A stretch of DNA of 64,000 bases, from contig OX030964.1 in NCBI GenBank assembly GCA_943735955.1, positions 416,075-480,074 on the forward strand, read 5' to 3'. Position 1 is the stretch's first letter. Each line of letters begins with the position of its first letter. Shown here piece by piece: positions 1-16,380 of this stretch. The stretch comes from Piscicola geometra. Taxonomy: Eukaryota; Annelida; Clitellata; Hirudinida; Piscicolidae. The position numbers and the translations under genes are program-made. The notes beneath the pieces were generated by a model that searched no databases, was not told the origin of the DNA, and saw only the letters and a program-made list of their open reading frames with translations.

Positions 1-3000
1 ACATATATTGCATATTTACATATATTACATATTTACATATATTGCATATTTACATATATTGCATATTTACATATATTGCATATTTACATATATTGCATAT
101 TTACATATATTGCATATTTACATATATTGCATATTTACATATATTGCATATTTACATATATTGCATATTTGCATATATTGCATATTTACATATATTGCAT
201 ATTTACATTTATTAAATGTTTACATATATTGCATATTTACACATATTGCATATTTACATATATTACATATTTACATATATTGCATATTTACATATATTGC
301 ATATTTACATATATTGCATATTTACATATATTGCATATTTACATATATTGCATATTTACATATATTGAATATTTACATATATTGCATATTTACATATATT
401 GCATATTTACATATATTGCATATTTACATATATTGCATATTTACATATATTGCATATTTACATATATTGCATATTTACATATATTAAAAGTTTACATATA
501 TTGCATATTTACACATATTGCATATTTACATATATTGCATATTTACATATATTACATATTTACATATATTACATATTTACATATATTGCTTATTTACATA
601 TATTGCATATTTACATATATTGCATATTTACATATATTGCATATTTACATATATTGCATATTTACATATATTGCATATTTACATATATTGCATATTTACA
701 TATATTGCATATTTACATATATTGCATATTTGCATATATTGCATATTTACATATATTGCATATTTACATATATTAAATGTTTACATATATTGCATATTTA
801 CACATATTGCATATTTACATATATTACATATTTACATATATTGCATATTTACATATATTGCATGTTTTCATATATTGCATATTTACATATATTGCATTTT
901 AACATATATTGCATATTTACATATATTGCATATTTACATATATTGCATATTTACATATATTGCATATTAACATATATTGGATATTAACATATATTGGATA
1001 TTTACATATATTGCATATTTACATATATTGCATATTTACATATATTGCATATTTACATATATTGCATATTTACATATATTAAATGTTTACATATATTGCA
1101 TATTTACACATATTGCATATTTACATATATTACATATTTACATATATTGCATATTTACATATATTGCATATTTACATATATTGCGTATTTACATATATTG
1201 CATATTTACATATATTGCATATTTACATATATTGCATATTTACATAAATTGCATATTTACATATATTGCATATTTACATATATTGCATATTTACATATAT
1301 TGCATATTTACATATATTACATATTTACATATATTACATATTTACATATATTGCATATTTACATATATTGCATATTTACATATATTGCATATTTACATAT
1401 ATTGCATATTTACATATATTGCATATTTACATATATTGCATATTTACATATATTGCATATTTACATATATTGCATATTTACATATATTGCATATTTGCAT
1501 ATATTGCATATTTACATATATTGCATATTTACATATATTAAATGTTTACATATATTGCATATTTACACATATTGCATATTTACATATATTACATATTTAC
1601 ATATATTGCATATTTACATATATTGCATGTTTTCATATATTGCATATTTACATATATTGCATTTTAACATATATTGCATATTTACATATATTGCATATTT
1701 ACATATATTGCATATTTACATATATTGCATATTAACATATATTGGATATTAACATATATTGGATATTTACATATATTGCATATTTACATATATTGCATAT
1801 TTACATATATTGCATATTTACATATATTGCATATTTACATATATTAAATGTTTACATATATTGCATATTTACACATATTGCATATTTACATATATTACAT
1901 ATTTACATATATTGCATATTTACATATATTGCATATTTACATATATTGCGTATTTACATATATTGCATATTTACATATATTGCATATTTACATATATTGC
2001 ATATTTACATATATTGCATATTTACATATATTGCTTATTTACATATATTGCATATTTACATATATTACATATTTACATATATTGCATATTTACATATATT
2101 GCATATTTACATATATTGCATATTTACATATATTGCATATTTACATATATTGCATATTTACATATATTGCATATTTACATATATTGCATATTTACATATA
2201 TTGCATATTTGCATATATTGCATATTTACATATATTGCATATTTACATTTATTAAATGTTTACATATATTGCATATTTACACATATTGCATATTTACATA
2301 TATTACATATTTACATATATTGCATATTTACATATATTGCATATTTACATATATTGCATATTTACATATATTGCATATTTACATATATTGCATATTTACA
2401 TATATTGAATATTTACATATATTGCATATTTACATATATTGCATATTTACATACATTGCATATTTACATATATTGCATATTTACATATATTGCATATTTA
2501 CATATATTGCATATTTACATATATTAAAAGTTTACATATATTGCATATTTACACATATTGCATATTTACATATATTGCATATTTACATATATTACATATT
2601 TACATATATTACATATTTACATATATTGCATATTTACATATATTGCATATTTACATATATTGCATATTTACATATATTGCATATTTACATATATTGCATA
2701 TTTACATATATTGCATATTTACATATATTGCATATTTACATATATTGCATATTTACATATATTGCATATTTGCATATATTGCATATTTACATATATTGCA
2801 TATTTACATATATTAAATGTTTACATATATTGCATATTTACACATATTGCATATTTACATATATTACATATTTACATATATTGCATATTTACATATATTG
2901 CATGTTTTCATATATTGCATATTTACATATATTGCATTTTAACATATATTGCATATTTACATATATTGCATATTTACAAATATTGCATATTTACATATAT

Positions 3001-3328
3001 TGCATATTAACATATATTGGATATTAACATATATTGGATATTTACATATATTGCATATTTACATATATTGCATATTTACATATATTGCATATTTACATAT
3101 ATTGCATATTTACATATATTAAATGTTTACATATATTGCATATTTACACATATTGCATATTTACATATATTACATATTTACATATATTGCATATTTACAT
3201 ATATTGCATATTTACATATATTGCGTATTTACATATATTGCATATTTACATATATTGCATATTTACATATATTGCATATTTACATAAATTGCATATTTAC
3301 ATATATTGCATATTTACATATATTGCAT
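1..3328. repeat. HOR region A: 2,040-bp repeat with nested 765-bp repeat
   Basis: Positions 1 to about 1,288 recur at 2,041 to about 3,328 with an offset of exactly 2,040 bp (120 monomers). The variant monomers match in order: CATATTTGCATATATTG, the ATTAAATG junctions (211, 772, 1,078 and again 2,251, 2,812, 3,118), ATTAAAAG (483 and 2,523), CATGTTTTCATATATTG, CATTTTAACATATATTG and the double GATATTAACATATATTG motif. Isolated differences between copies occur near 453/2,493, 590/2,630 and 2,979. An inner segment of about 550-1,195 recurs at about 1,315-1,960 with an offset of 765 bp (45 monomers). Homology stops near 1,288/3,328, where the second copy switches to CATATATTTATATATTG monomers. 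Confidence 0.88.
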
Positions 3329-3690
3329 ATATTTATATATTGCATATTTACATATATTTCATATTTACATATATTGCATATTTACATATATTGCATATTT
3401 ACATATATAGCATATTTACATATATTGCATATTTACATATAATGCATATTTACATATATTGCATATTTACATATATTGCATATTTACGTATATTGCATAT
3501 TTACATGTAATGCATATTTACATATATTGCATATTTGCATATATTGCATATTTACATATAATGCATATGTACATATATTGCATCTTTACATATATTGCAT
3601 ATTTACATATATTGCATATTTACATATATTGCATATTTACATATATTGCATATTTACATATATTGCATATTTACATATATTGCATATTTA
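3329..3690. repeat. Transition segment rich in variant monomers
   Basis: This short stretch links two HOR families. It carries CATATATTTATATATTG, a monomer ending in TTT instead of TTG, CATATTTACGTATATTG, CATATTTACATGTAATG, CATATTTGCATATATTG and CATATGTACATATATTG followed by CATCTTTAC. The same ordered cassette occurs again near 24,400-24,660, 31,270-31,530, 38,310-38,580, 42,020-42,280 and 45,740-46,010. Here it stands as a single partial copy. There is no gene. Confidence 0.75.
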
Positions 3691-6600
3691 CATATATTGC
3701 TTATTTACATATATTGCATATTTACATATATTACATATTTAAATATATTGCATATTTACATATATTGCATATTTACATATATTGCATATTTACATATATT
3801 GCATATTTACATATATTGCATATTTACATATATTGCATATTTACATATATTGCATATTTACATATATTGCATATTTACATATATTGCATATTTGCATATA
3901 TTGCATATTTACATATATTGCATATTTACATTTATTAAATGTTTACATATATTGCATATTTACACATATTGCATATTTACATATATTACATATTTACATA
4001 TATTGCATATTTACATATATTGCATATTTACATATATTGCATATTTACATATATTGCATATTTACATATATTGCATATTTACATATATTGAATATTTACA
4101 TAAATTGCATATTTACATATATTGCATATTTACATATATTGCATATTTACATATATTGCATATTTACATATATTGCATATTTACATATATTGCATATTTA
4201 CATATATTGCATATTTACATATATTGCATATTTACATATATTGCATATTTACATATATTAAAAGTTTACATATATTGCATATTTACACATATTGCATATT
4301 TACATATATTGCATATTTACATATATTACATATTTACATATATTACATATTTACATATATTGCATATTTACATATATTGCATATTTACATATATTGCATA
4401 TTTACATATATTGCATATTTACATATATTGCATATTTACATATATTGCATATTTACATATATTGCATATTTACATATATTGCATATTTACATATATTGCA
4501 TATTTGCATATATTGCATATTTACATATATTGCATATTTACATATATTAAATGTTTACATATATTGCATATTTACACATATTGCATATTTACATATATTA
4601 CATATTTACATATATTGCATATTTACATATATTGCATATTTACATATATTGCATATTTACATATATTGCATATTTACATATATTGCATATTTACATATAT
4701 TGAATATTTACATAAATTGCATATTTACATATATTGCATATTTACATATATTGCATATTTACATATATTGCATATTTACATATATTGCATATTTACATAT
4801 ATTGCATATTTACATATATTGCATATTTACATATATTGCATATTTACATATATTGCATATTTACATATATTAAAAGTTTACATATATTGCATATTTACAC
4901 ATATTGCATATTTACATATATTGCATATTTACATATATTACATATTTACATATATTACATATTTACATATATTGCATATTTACATATATTGCATATTTAC
5001 ATATATTGCATATTTACATATATTGCATATTTACATATATTGCATATTTACATATATTGCATATTTACATATATTGCATATTTACATATATTGCATATTT
5101 ACATATATTGCATATTTGCATATATTGCATATTTACATATATTGCATATTTACATATATTAAATGTTTACATATATTGCATATTTACACATATTGCATAT
5201 TTACATATATTACATATTTACATATATTGCATATTTACATATATTGCATATTTACATATATTGCATATTTACATATATTGCATATTTACATATATTGCAT
5301 ATTTACATATATTGAATATTTACATATATTGCATATTTACATATATTGCATATTTACATATATTGCATATTTACATCTATTGCATATTTACATATATTGC
5401 ATATTTACATATATTGCATATTTACATATATTAAAAGTTTACATATATTGCATATTTACACATATTGCATATTTACATATATTGCATATTTACATATATT
5501 ACATATTTACATATATTGCATATTTACATATATTGCATATTTACATATATTGCATATTTACATATATTGCATATTTACATATATTGCATATTTACATATA
5601 TTGCATATTTACATATATTGAATATTTACATATATTGCATATTTACATATATTGCATATTTACATATATTGAATATTTACATATATTGCATATTTACATA
5701 TATTGCATATTAACATATATTGCATATTTACATATATTGCATATTTACATATATTGCATATTTACATATATTGCATCTTTACATATATTGCATATTTACA
5801 TATATTGCATATTTACATATAATGCATATGTACATATATTGCATCTTTACATATATTGCATATTTACATATATTGCATATTTACATATATTGCATATTTA
5901 CATATATTAAAAGTTTACATATATTGCATATTTACACATATTGCATATTTACATATATTGCATATTTACATATATTACATATTTACATATATTGCATATT
6001 TACATATATTGCATATTTACATATATTGCATATTTACATATATTGCATATTTACATATATTGCATATTTACATATTTTGCATAATTACATATATTGCATA
6101 TTTACATATATTGCATATTTACATATATTGCATATTTACATATATTGCATATTTACATATATTGCATGTTTTCATATATTGCGTATTTACATATATTGCA
6201 TATTTACATATATTGCATATTTAAATATATTGCATATTTACATATATTGCATATTTACATATATTGCATCTTTACATATATTGCATATTTACATTTATTA
6301 AATGTTTACATATATTGCATATTTACACATATTGCATATTTACATATATTACATATTTACATATATTGCATATTTACATATATTGCATATTTACATATAT
6401 TGCATATTTACATATATTGCATATTTACATATATTGCATATTTACATATATTACATATTTACATATATTGCATATTTACATATATTGCATATTTACATAT
6501 ATTGCATATTTACATATATTGCATATTTACATATATTGCATATTTACATATATTGCATATTTACATATATTGCATATTTACATATATTGCATATTTACAT

Positions 6601-7390
6601 ATATTGCATATTTGCATATATTGCATATTTACATATATTGCATATTTACATATATTAAATGTTTACATATATTGCATATTTACACATATTGCATATTTAC
6701 ATATATTACATATTTACATATATTGCATATTTACATATATTGCATATTTACATATATTGCATATTTACATATATTGCATATTTACATATATTGCATATTT
6801 ACATATATTGAATTTTTACATATATTGCATATTTACATATATTGCATATTTACATATATTGCATATTTACATATATTGCATATTTACATATATTGCATAT
6901 TTACATATATTGCATATTTACATATATTAAAAGTTTACATATATTGCATATTTACACATATTGCATATTTACATATATTGCATATTTACATATATTACAT
7001 ATTTACATATATTACATATTTACATATATTGCATATTTACATATATTGCATATTTACATATATTGCATATTTACATATATTGCATATTTACATATATTGC
7101 ATATTTACATATATTGCATATTTACATATATTGCATATTTACATATATTGCATATTTACATATATTGCATATTTGAATATATTGCATATTTACATATATT
7201 GCATATTTACATATATTAAATGTTTACATATATTGCATATTTACACATATTGCATATTTACATATATTACATATTTACATATATTGCATATTTACATATA
7301 TTGCATATTTACATATATTGCATATTTACATATATTGCATATTTACATATATTGCATATTTACATATATTGAATATTTACATATATTGCA
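3691..7390. repeat. HOR region B: ATTAAAAG-marked family
   Basis: A diagnostic monomer junction, ATTAAAAG followed by TTTACATATATTG and then CATATTTACACATATTG, occurs at 4,257, 4,869, 5,430, 5,906 and 6,926 and continues at 7,487 and 7,997. The steps are 612, 561, 476, 1,020, 561 and 510 bp, all whole multiples of 17. Between markers, runs of canonical monomers alternate with an ATTAAATG marker, an ATTACATATTTAC marker and a TTGAATATTTAC marker. The 612-bp offset is supported by several markers between about 3,950 and 5,160. The segment near 5,334-5,850 recurs near 7,391-7,907 at an offset of 2,057 bp. Unit boundaries inside this region are approximate. Confidence 0.82.
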
Positions 7391-8410
7391 TATTTACATA
7401 TATTGCATATTTACATATATTGCATATTTACATATATTGCATATTTACATATATTGCATATTTACATATATTGCATATTTACATATATTAAAAGTTTACA
7501 TATATTGCATATTTACACATATTGCATATTCACATATATTGCATATTTACATATATTACATATTTACATATATTGCATATTTACATATATTGCATATTTA
7601 CATATATTGCATATTTACATATATTGCATATTTACATATATTGCATATTTACATATATTGCATATTTACATATATTGAATATTTACATATATTGCATATT
7701 TACATATATTGCATATTTACATATATTGAATATTTACATATATTGCATATTTACATATATTGCATATTAACATATATTGCATATTTACATATATTGCATA
7801 TTTACATATATTGCATATTTACATATATTGCATCTTTACATATATTGCATATTTACATATATTGCATATTTACATATAATGCATATGTACATATATTGCA
7901 TCTTTACATATATTGCATATTTACATATATTGCATATTTACATATATTGCATATTTACATATATTGCATATTTACATATATTGCATATTTACATATATTA
8001 AAAGTTTACATATATTGCATATTTACACATATTGCATATTCACATATATTGCATATTTACATATATTACATATTTACATATATTGCATATTTACATATAT
8101 TGCATATTTACATATATTGCATATTTACATATATTGCATATTTACATATATTGCATATTTACATATATTGCATATTTACATATATTGAATATTTACATAT
8201 ATTGCATATTTACATATATTGCATATTTACATATATTGAATATTTACATATATTGCATATTTACATATATTGCATATTAACATATATTGCATATTTACAT
8301 ATATTGCATATTTACATATATTGCATATTTACATATATTGCATCTTTACATATATTGCATATTTACATATATTGCATATTTACATATAATGCATATGTAC
8401 ATATATTGCA
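7391..8410. repeat. 510-bp tandem duplication (two copies)
   Basis: Two adjacent copies of a 30-monomer block occupy about 7,391-7,900 and 7,901-8,410. Both contain, in order, ATTAAAAG (7,487 and 7,997), a CATATTCACATATATTG monomer, an ATTACATATTTAC junction, two TTGAATATTTAC junctions, CATATTAACATATATTG, a CATCTTTAC monomer, CATATGTACATATATTG and a second CATCTTTAC monomer (7,899 and 8,409). I saw no difference between the copies. The block is also related to about 5,334-5,850 (offset 2,057 bp). Confidence 0.88.
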
Positions 8411-11400
8411 TCTTTACATATATTGCATATTTACATATATTGCATATTTACATATATTGCATATTTACATATATTGCATATTTACATATATTGCATATTT
8501 ACATATATTGCATATTTACATATATTGCTTATTTACATATATTGCATATTTACATATATTACATATTTACATATATTGCATATTTACATATATTGCATAT
8601 TTACATATATTGCATATTTACATATATTGCATATTTACATATATTGCATAATTACATATATTGCATATTTACATATATTGCATATTTACATATATTGCAT
8701 ATTTACATATATTGCATATTTACATATATTGCATGTTTTCATATATTGCGTATTTACATATATTGCATATTTACATATATTGCATATTTAAATATATTGC
8801 ATATTTACATATATTGCATATTTACATATATTGCATCTTTACATATATTGCATATTTAAATTATACTGCATATTTACACATATTGCATATTTACATATAT
8901 TGCATATTTACATATATTGCATATTTACATATATTGCATATTTACATATTATGCATTTATACATATATTGCATATTTACATATATTGCATCTTTACATAT
9001 ATTGCATATTTACATATATTGCATCTTTACATATATTGCATATTTAAATTATACTGCATATTTACACATATTGCATATTTACATATATTGCATATTTACA
9101 TATATTGCATCTTTACATATATTGCATATTTACATATGTTGCATATTTACATATATTGCATATTTACATATATTGCATATTTACATATATTGCATATTTA
9201 CATATATTGCATATTTACATATATTGCTTATTTACATATATTGCATATTTACATATATTACATATTTACATATATTGCATATTTACATATATTGCATATT
9301 TACATATATTGCATATTTACATATATTGCATATTTACATATATTGCATATTTACATATATTGCATATTTACATATATTGCATATTTACATATATTGCATA
9401 TTTACATATATTGCATATTCACATATATTGCATATTTACATATATTGCATATTTACATATATTGCATATTTACATATATTGCATATTTACATATATTGCA
9501 TATTTACATATATTGCATATTTACATATATTGCATATTTACATATATTGCATATTTACATATATTGCATATTTACATATATTGCATATTTACATATATTT
9601 CATATTTACATATATTGCATATTTACATATATTGCATATTTACATATATTGCATATTTACATATATTGCATATTTACATATATTGCATATTTACATATAT
9701 TGCATATTTACATATATTGCATATTTACATATATTGCATATTTACATATATTGCATATTTACATATATTGCATATTTACATATATTGCATATTAACATAT
9801 ATTGCATATTTACATATATTGCATATTTACATATATTGCATATTTACATATATTGCATCTTTACATATATTGCATATTTACATATATTGCATATTTACAT
9901 ATAATGCATATGTACATATATTGCATCTTTACATATATTGCATATTTACATATATTGCATATTTACATATATTGCATATTTACATATATTGCATATTTAC
10001 ATATATTGCATATTTACATATATTGCATATTTACATATATTGCTTATTTACATATATTGCATATTTACATATATTACATATTTACATATATTGCATATTT
10101 ACATATATTGCATATTTACATATATTGCATATTTACATATATTGCATATTTACATATATTGCATAATTACATATATTGCATATTTACATATATTGCATAT
10201 TTACATATATTGCATATTTACATATATTGCATATTTACATATATTGCATGTTTTCATATATTGCGTATTTACATATATTGCATATTTACATATATTGCAT
10301 ATTTAAATATATTGCATATTTACATATATTGCATATTTACATATATTGCATCTTTACATATATTGCATATTTAAATTATACTGCATATTTACACATATTG
10401 CATATTTACATATATTGCATATTTACATATATTGCATATTTACATATATTGCATATTTACATATTATGCATTTATACATATATTGCATATTTACATATAT
10501 TGCATCTTTACATATATTGCATATTTACATATATTGCATCTTTACATATATTGCATATTTAAATTATACTGCATATTTACACATATTGCATATTTACATA
10601 TATTGCATATTTACATATATTGCATCTTTACATATATTGCATATTTACATATATTGCATATTTACATATATTGCATATTTACATATATTGCATATTTACA
10701 TATATTGCATATTTACATATATTGCATATTTACATATATTGCTTATTTACATATATTGCATATTTACATATATTACATATTTACATATATTGCATATTTA
10801 CATATATTGCATATTTACATATATTGCATATTTACATATATTGCATATTTACATATATTGCATATTTACATATATTGCATATTTACATATATTGCATATT
10901 TACATATATTGCATATTCACATATATTGCATATTTACATATATTGCATATTTACATATATTGCATATTTACATATATTGCATATTTACATATATTGCATA
11001 TTTACATATATTGCATATTTACATATATTGCATATTTACATATATTGCATATTTACATATATTGCATATTTACATATATTGCATATTTACATATATTGCA
11101 TATTTACATATATTGCATATTTACATATATTGCATATTTACATATATTGCATATTTACATATATTGCATATTTACATATATTGCATATTTACATATATTG
11201 CATATTTACATATATTGCATATTTACATATATTGCATATTTACATATATTGCATAATTACATATATTGCATATTTACATCGATTGCATATTTACATATAT
11301 TGCATATTTACATATATTGCATGTTTTCATATATTGCGTATTTACATATATTGCATATTTACATATATTGCATATTTAAATATATTGCATATTTACATAT

Positions 11401-13739
11401 ATTGCATATTTACATATATTGCATCTTTACATATATTGCATATTTAAATTAAACTGCATATTTACACATATTGCATATTTACATATATTGCATATTTACA
11501 TATATTGCATATTTACATATATTGCATATTTACATATTATGCATTTATACATATATTGCATATTTACATATATTGCATCTTTACATATATTGCATATTTA
11601 CATATATTGCATCTTTACAAATATTGCATATTTAAATTATACTGCATATTTACACATATTGCATATTTACATATATTGCATATTTACATATATTGCATCT
11701 TTACATATATTGCATATTTACATATGTTGCATATTTACATATATTGCATATTTACATATATTGCATATTTACATATATTGCATATTTACATATATTGCAT
11801 ATTTACATATATTGCTTATTTACATATATTGCATATTTACATATATTACATATTTACATATATTGCATATTTACATATATTGCATATTTACATATATTGC
11901 ATATTTACATATATTGCATATTTACATATATTGCATATTTACATATATTGCATATTTACATATATTGCATATTTACATATATTGCATATTTACATATATT
12001 GCATATTCACATATATTGCATATTTACATATATTGCATATTTACATATATTGCATATTTACATATATTGCATATTTACATATATTGCATATTTACATATA
12101 TTGCATATTTACATATATTGCATATTTACATATATTGCATATTTACATATATTGCATATTTACATATATTGCATATTTACATATATTGCATATTTACATA
12201 TATTGCATATTTACATATATTGCATATTTACATATATTGCATATTTACATATATTGCATATTTACATATATTGCATATTTACATATATTGCATATTTACA
12301 TATATTGCATATTTACATATATTGCATATTTACATATATTGCATATTAACATATATTGCATATTTACATATATTGCATATTTACATATATTGCATATTTA
12401 CATATATTGCATCTTTACATATATTGCATATTTACATATATTGCATATTTACATATAATGCATATGTACATATATTGCATCTTTACATATATTGCATATT
12501 TACATATATTGCATATTTACATATATTGCATATTTACATATATTGCATATTTACATATATTGCATATTTACATATATTGCATATTTACATATATTGCTTA
12601 TTTACATATATTGCATATTTACATATATTACATATTTACATATATTGCATATTTACATATATTGCATATTTACATATATTGCATATTTACATATATTGCA
12701 TATTTACATATATTGCATAATTACATATATTGCATATTTACATATATTGCATATTTACATATATTGCATATTTACATATATTGCATATTTACATATATTG
12801 CATGTTTTCATATATTGCGTATTTACATATATTGCATATTTACATATATTGCATATTTAAATATATTGCATATTTACATATATTGCATATTTACATATAT
12901 TGCATCTTTACATATAGTGCATATTTAAATTATACTGCATATTTACACATATTGCATATTTACATATATTGCATATTTACATATATTGCATATTTACATA
13001 TATTGCATATTTACATATTATGCATTTATACATATATTGCATATTTACATATATTGCATCTTTACATATATTGCATATTTACATATATTGCATCTTTACA
13101 TATATTGCATATTTAAATTATACTGCATATTTACACATATTGCATATTTACATATATTGCATATTTACATATATTGCGTCTTTACATATATTGCATATTT
13201 ACATATATTGCATATTTACATATATTGCATATTTACATATATTGCATATTTACATATATTGCATATTTACATATATTGCATATTTACATATATTGCTTAT
13301 TTACATATATTGCATATTTACATATATTACATATTTACATATATTGCATATTTACATATATTGCATATTTACATATATTGCATATTTACATATATTGCAT
13401 ATTTACATATATTGCATATTTACATATATTGCATATTTACATATATTGCATATTTACATATATTGCATATTTACATATATTGCATATTTACATATATTGC
13501 ATATTTACATATATTGCATATTTACATATATTGCATATTTACATATATTGCATATTTACATATATTGCATATTTACATATATTGCATATTTACATATATT
13601 GCATATTTACATATATTGCATATTTACATATATTGCATATTTACATATATTGCATATTTACATATATTGCATATTTACATATATTGCATATTTACATATA
13701 TTGCATATTTACATATATTGCATATTTACATATATTGCA
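8411..13739. repeat. HOR region C: paired 18-bp monomer family (1,515 / 1,073 / 1,481 bp units)
   Basis: This region is defined by an 18-bp monomer, CATATTTAAATTATACTG, which appears in pairs at 8,851/9,039, 10,366/10,554, 11,439/11,627 and 12,920/13,108. Pair members are always 188 bp apart (ten canonical-length monomers plus one 18-mer). Between them sits CATATTTACATATTATG followed by CATTTATACATATATTG. Successive pairs are offset by 1,515, 1,073 and 1,481 bp; each offset is a multiple of 17 plus 2, as expected from two 18-mers per unit. Shared upstream markers include CATAATTAC, CATGTTTTCATATATTG, TTGCGTATTTAC and CATATTTAAATATATTG. The third unit differs by AAATTAAACTG at 11,439 and by a C and G next to each other near 11,280. 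Confidence 0.88.
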
Positions 13740-16380
13740 TATTTACATGTATTGCATATTTACATATATTGCATATTTACATATATTGCATATTTACATA
13801 TATTGCATATTTACATAAATTGCATATTTACATATATTGCATATTTACATATATTGCATATATTTATATATTGCATATTTACATATATTTCATATTTACA
13901 TATATTGCATATTTACATATATTGCATATTTACATATATTGCATATTTACATATATTGCATATTTACATATATTGCATATTTACATATATTGCATATTTA
14001 CATATATTGCATATTTACGTATATTGCATATTTACATGTATTGCATATTTACATTTATTGCATAGTTGCATATATTGCATATTTACATATATTGCATATT
14101 TACATATATTGCATATTTACATATATTGCTTATTTACATATATTGCATATTTACATATATTACATATTTACATATATTGCATATTTACATATATTGCATA
14201 TTTACATATATTGCATATTTACATATATTGCATATTTACATATATTGCATATTTACATATATTGCATATTTACATATATTGCATATTTACATATATTGCA
14301 TATTTACATATATTGCATATTCACATATATTGCATATTTACATATATTGCATATTTACATATATTGCATATTTACATATATTGCATATTTACATATATTG
14401 CATATTTACATATATTGCATATTTACATATATTGCATATTTACATATATTGCATATTTACATATATTGCATATTTACATATATTGCATATTTACATATAT
14501 TGCATATTTACATATATTGCATATTTACATATATTGCATATTTACATATATTGCATATTTACATATATTGCATATTTACATATATTGCATATTTACATAT
14601 ATTGCATATTTACATATATTGCATATTTACATGTATTGCATATTTACATATATTGCATATTTACATATATTGCATATTTACATATATTGCATATTTACAT
14701 AAATTGCATATTTACATATATTGCATATTTACATATATTGCATATATTTATATATTGCATATTTACATATATTTCATATTTACATATATTGCATATTTAC
14801 ATATATTGCATATTTACATATATTGCATATTTACATATATTGCATATTTACATATATTGCATATTTACATATATTGCATATTTACATATATTGCATATTT
14901 ACGTATATTGCATATTTACATGTATTGCATATTTACATTTATTGCATAGTTGCATATATTGCATATTTACATATATTGCATATTTACATATATTGCATAT
15001 TTACATATATTGCATCTTTACATATATTGCATATTTACATATATTGCATATTTACATATATTGCATATTTACATATATTGCATATTTACATATATTGCAT
15101 ATTTACATATATTGCATATTTACATATATTGCATATTTACATATATTGCATATTTACATGTATTGCATATTTACATATATTGCATATTTACATATATTGC
15201 ATATTTACATATATTGCATATTTACATAAATTGCATATTTACATATATTGCATATTTACATATATTGCATATATTTATATATTGCATATTTACATATATT
15301 TCATATTTACATATATTGCATATTTACATATATTGCATATTTACATATATTGCATATTTACATATATTGCATATTTACATATATTGCATATTTACATATA
15401 TTGCATATTTACATATATTGCATATTTACGTATATTGCATATTTACATGTATTGCATATTTACATTTATTGCATAGTTGCATATATTGCATATTTACATA
15501 TATTGCATATTTACATATATTGCATATTTACATATATTGCTTATTTACATATATTGCATATTTACATATATTACATATTTACATATATTGCATATTTACA
15601 TATATTGCATATTTACATATATTGCATATTTACATATATTGCATATTTACATATATTGCATATTTACATATATTGCATATTTACATATATTGCATATTTA
15701 CATATATTGCATATTTACATATATTGCATATTCACATATATTGCATATTTACATATATTGCATATTTACATATATTGCATATTTACATATATTGCATATT
15801 TACATATATTGCATATTTACATATATTGCATATTTACATATATTGCATATTTACATATATTGCATATTTACATATATTGCATATTTACATATATTGCATA
15901 TTTACATATATTGCATATTTACATATATTGCATATTTACATATATTGCATATTTACATATATTGCATATTTACATATATTGCATATTTACATATATTGCA
16001 TATTTACATATATTGCATATTTACATATATTGCATATTTACATGTATTGCATATTTACATATATTGCATATTTACATATATTGCATATTTACATATATTG
16101 CATATTTACATAAATTGCATATTTACATATATTGCATATTTACATATATTGCATATATTTATATATTGCATATTTACATATATTTCATATTTACATATAT
16201 TGCATATTTACATATATTGCATATTTACATATATTGCATATTTACATATATTGCATATTTACATATATTGCATATTTACATATATTGCATATTTACATAT
16301 ATTGCATATTTACGTATATTGCATATTTACATGTATTGCATATTTACATTTATTGCATAGTTGCATATATTGCATATTTA
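13740..16380. repeat. HOR region D: alternating 884-bp and 527-bp units (1,411-bp super-unit)
   Basis: The monomer CATAGTTGCATATATTG starts at 14,061, 14,945, 15,472 and 16,356, giving steps of 884, 527 and 884 bp (52, 31 and 52 monomers). The monomer CATATATTTATATATTG starts at 13,857, 14,741, 15,268 and 16,152 with the same steps. Companion markers are CATATTTACATGTATTG, a TTTACATAAATTG monomer, a monomer ending TTT, CATATTTACGTATATTG and CATATTTACATTTATTG. The short unit lacks the part of the long unit carrying TTGCTTATTTAC, ATTACATATTTAC and CATATTCAC. The 884+527 pair forms a 1,411-bp super-unit. Confidence 0.88.

Noticed and set aside
1..17. Hairpin or cruciform structure from the monomer
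   Set aside because: Only short imperfect dyads (for example ATAT arms around TTAC) are visible, with no extended perfect inverted repeat, so I do not report a structural element.
6264..8651. Long plus-strand open frames (up to about 795 codons) that look like repeat-protein genes
   Set aside because: They arise because a 17-bp monomer without stops stays open in all three frames. Overlapping frames give the same peptide cycle, and there is no start context, splice signal, domain or codon bias.
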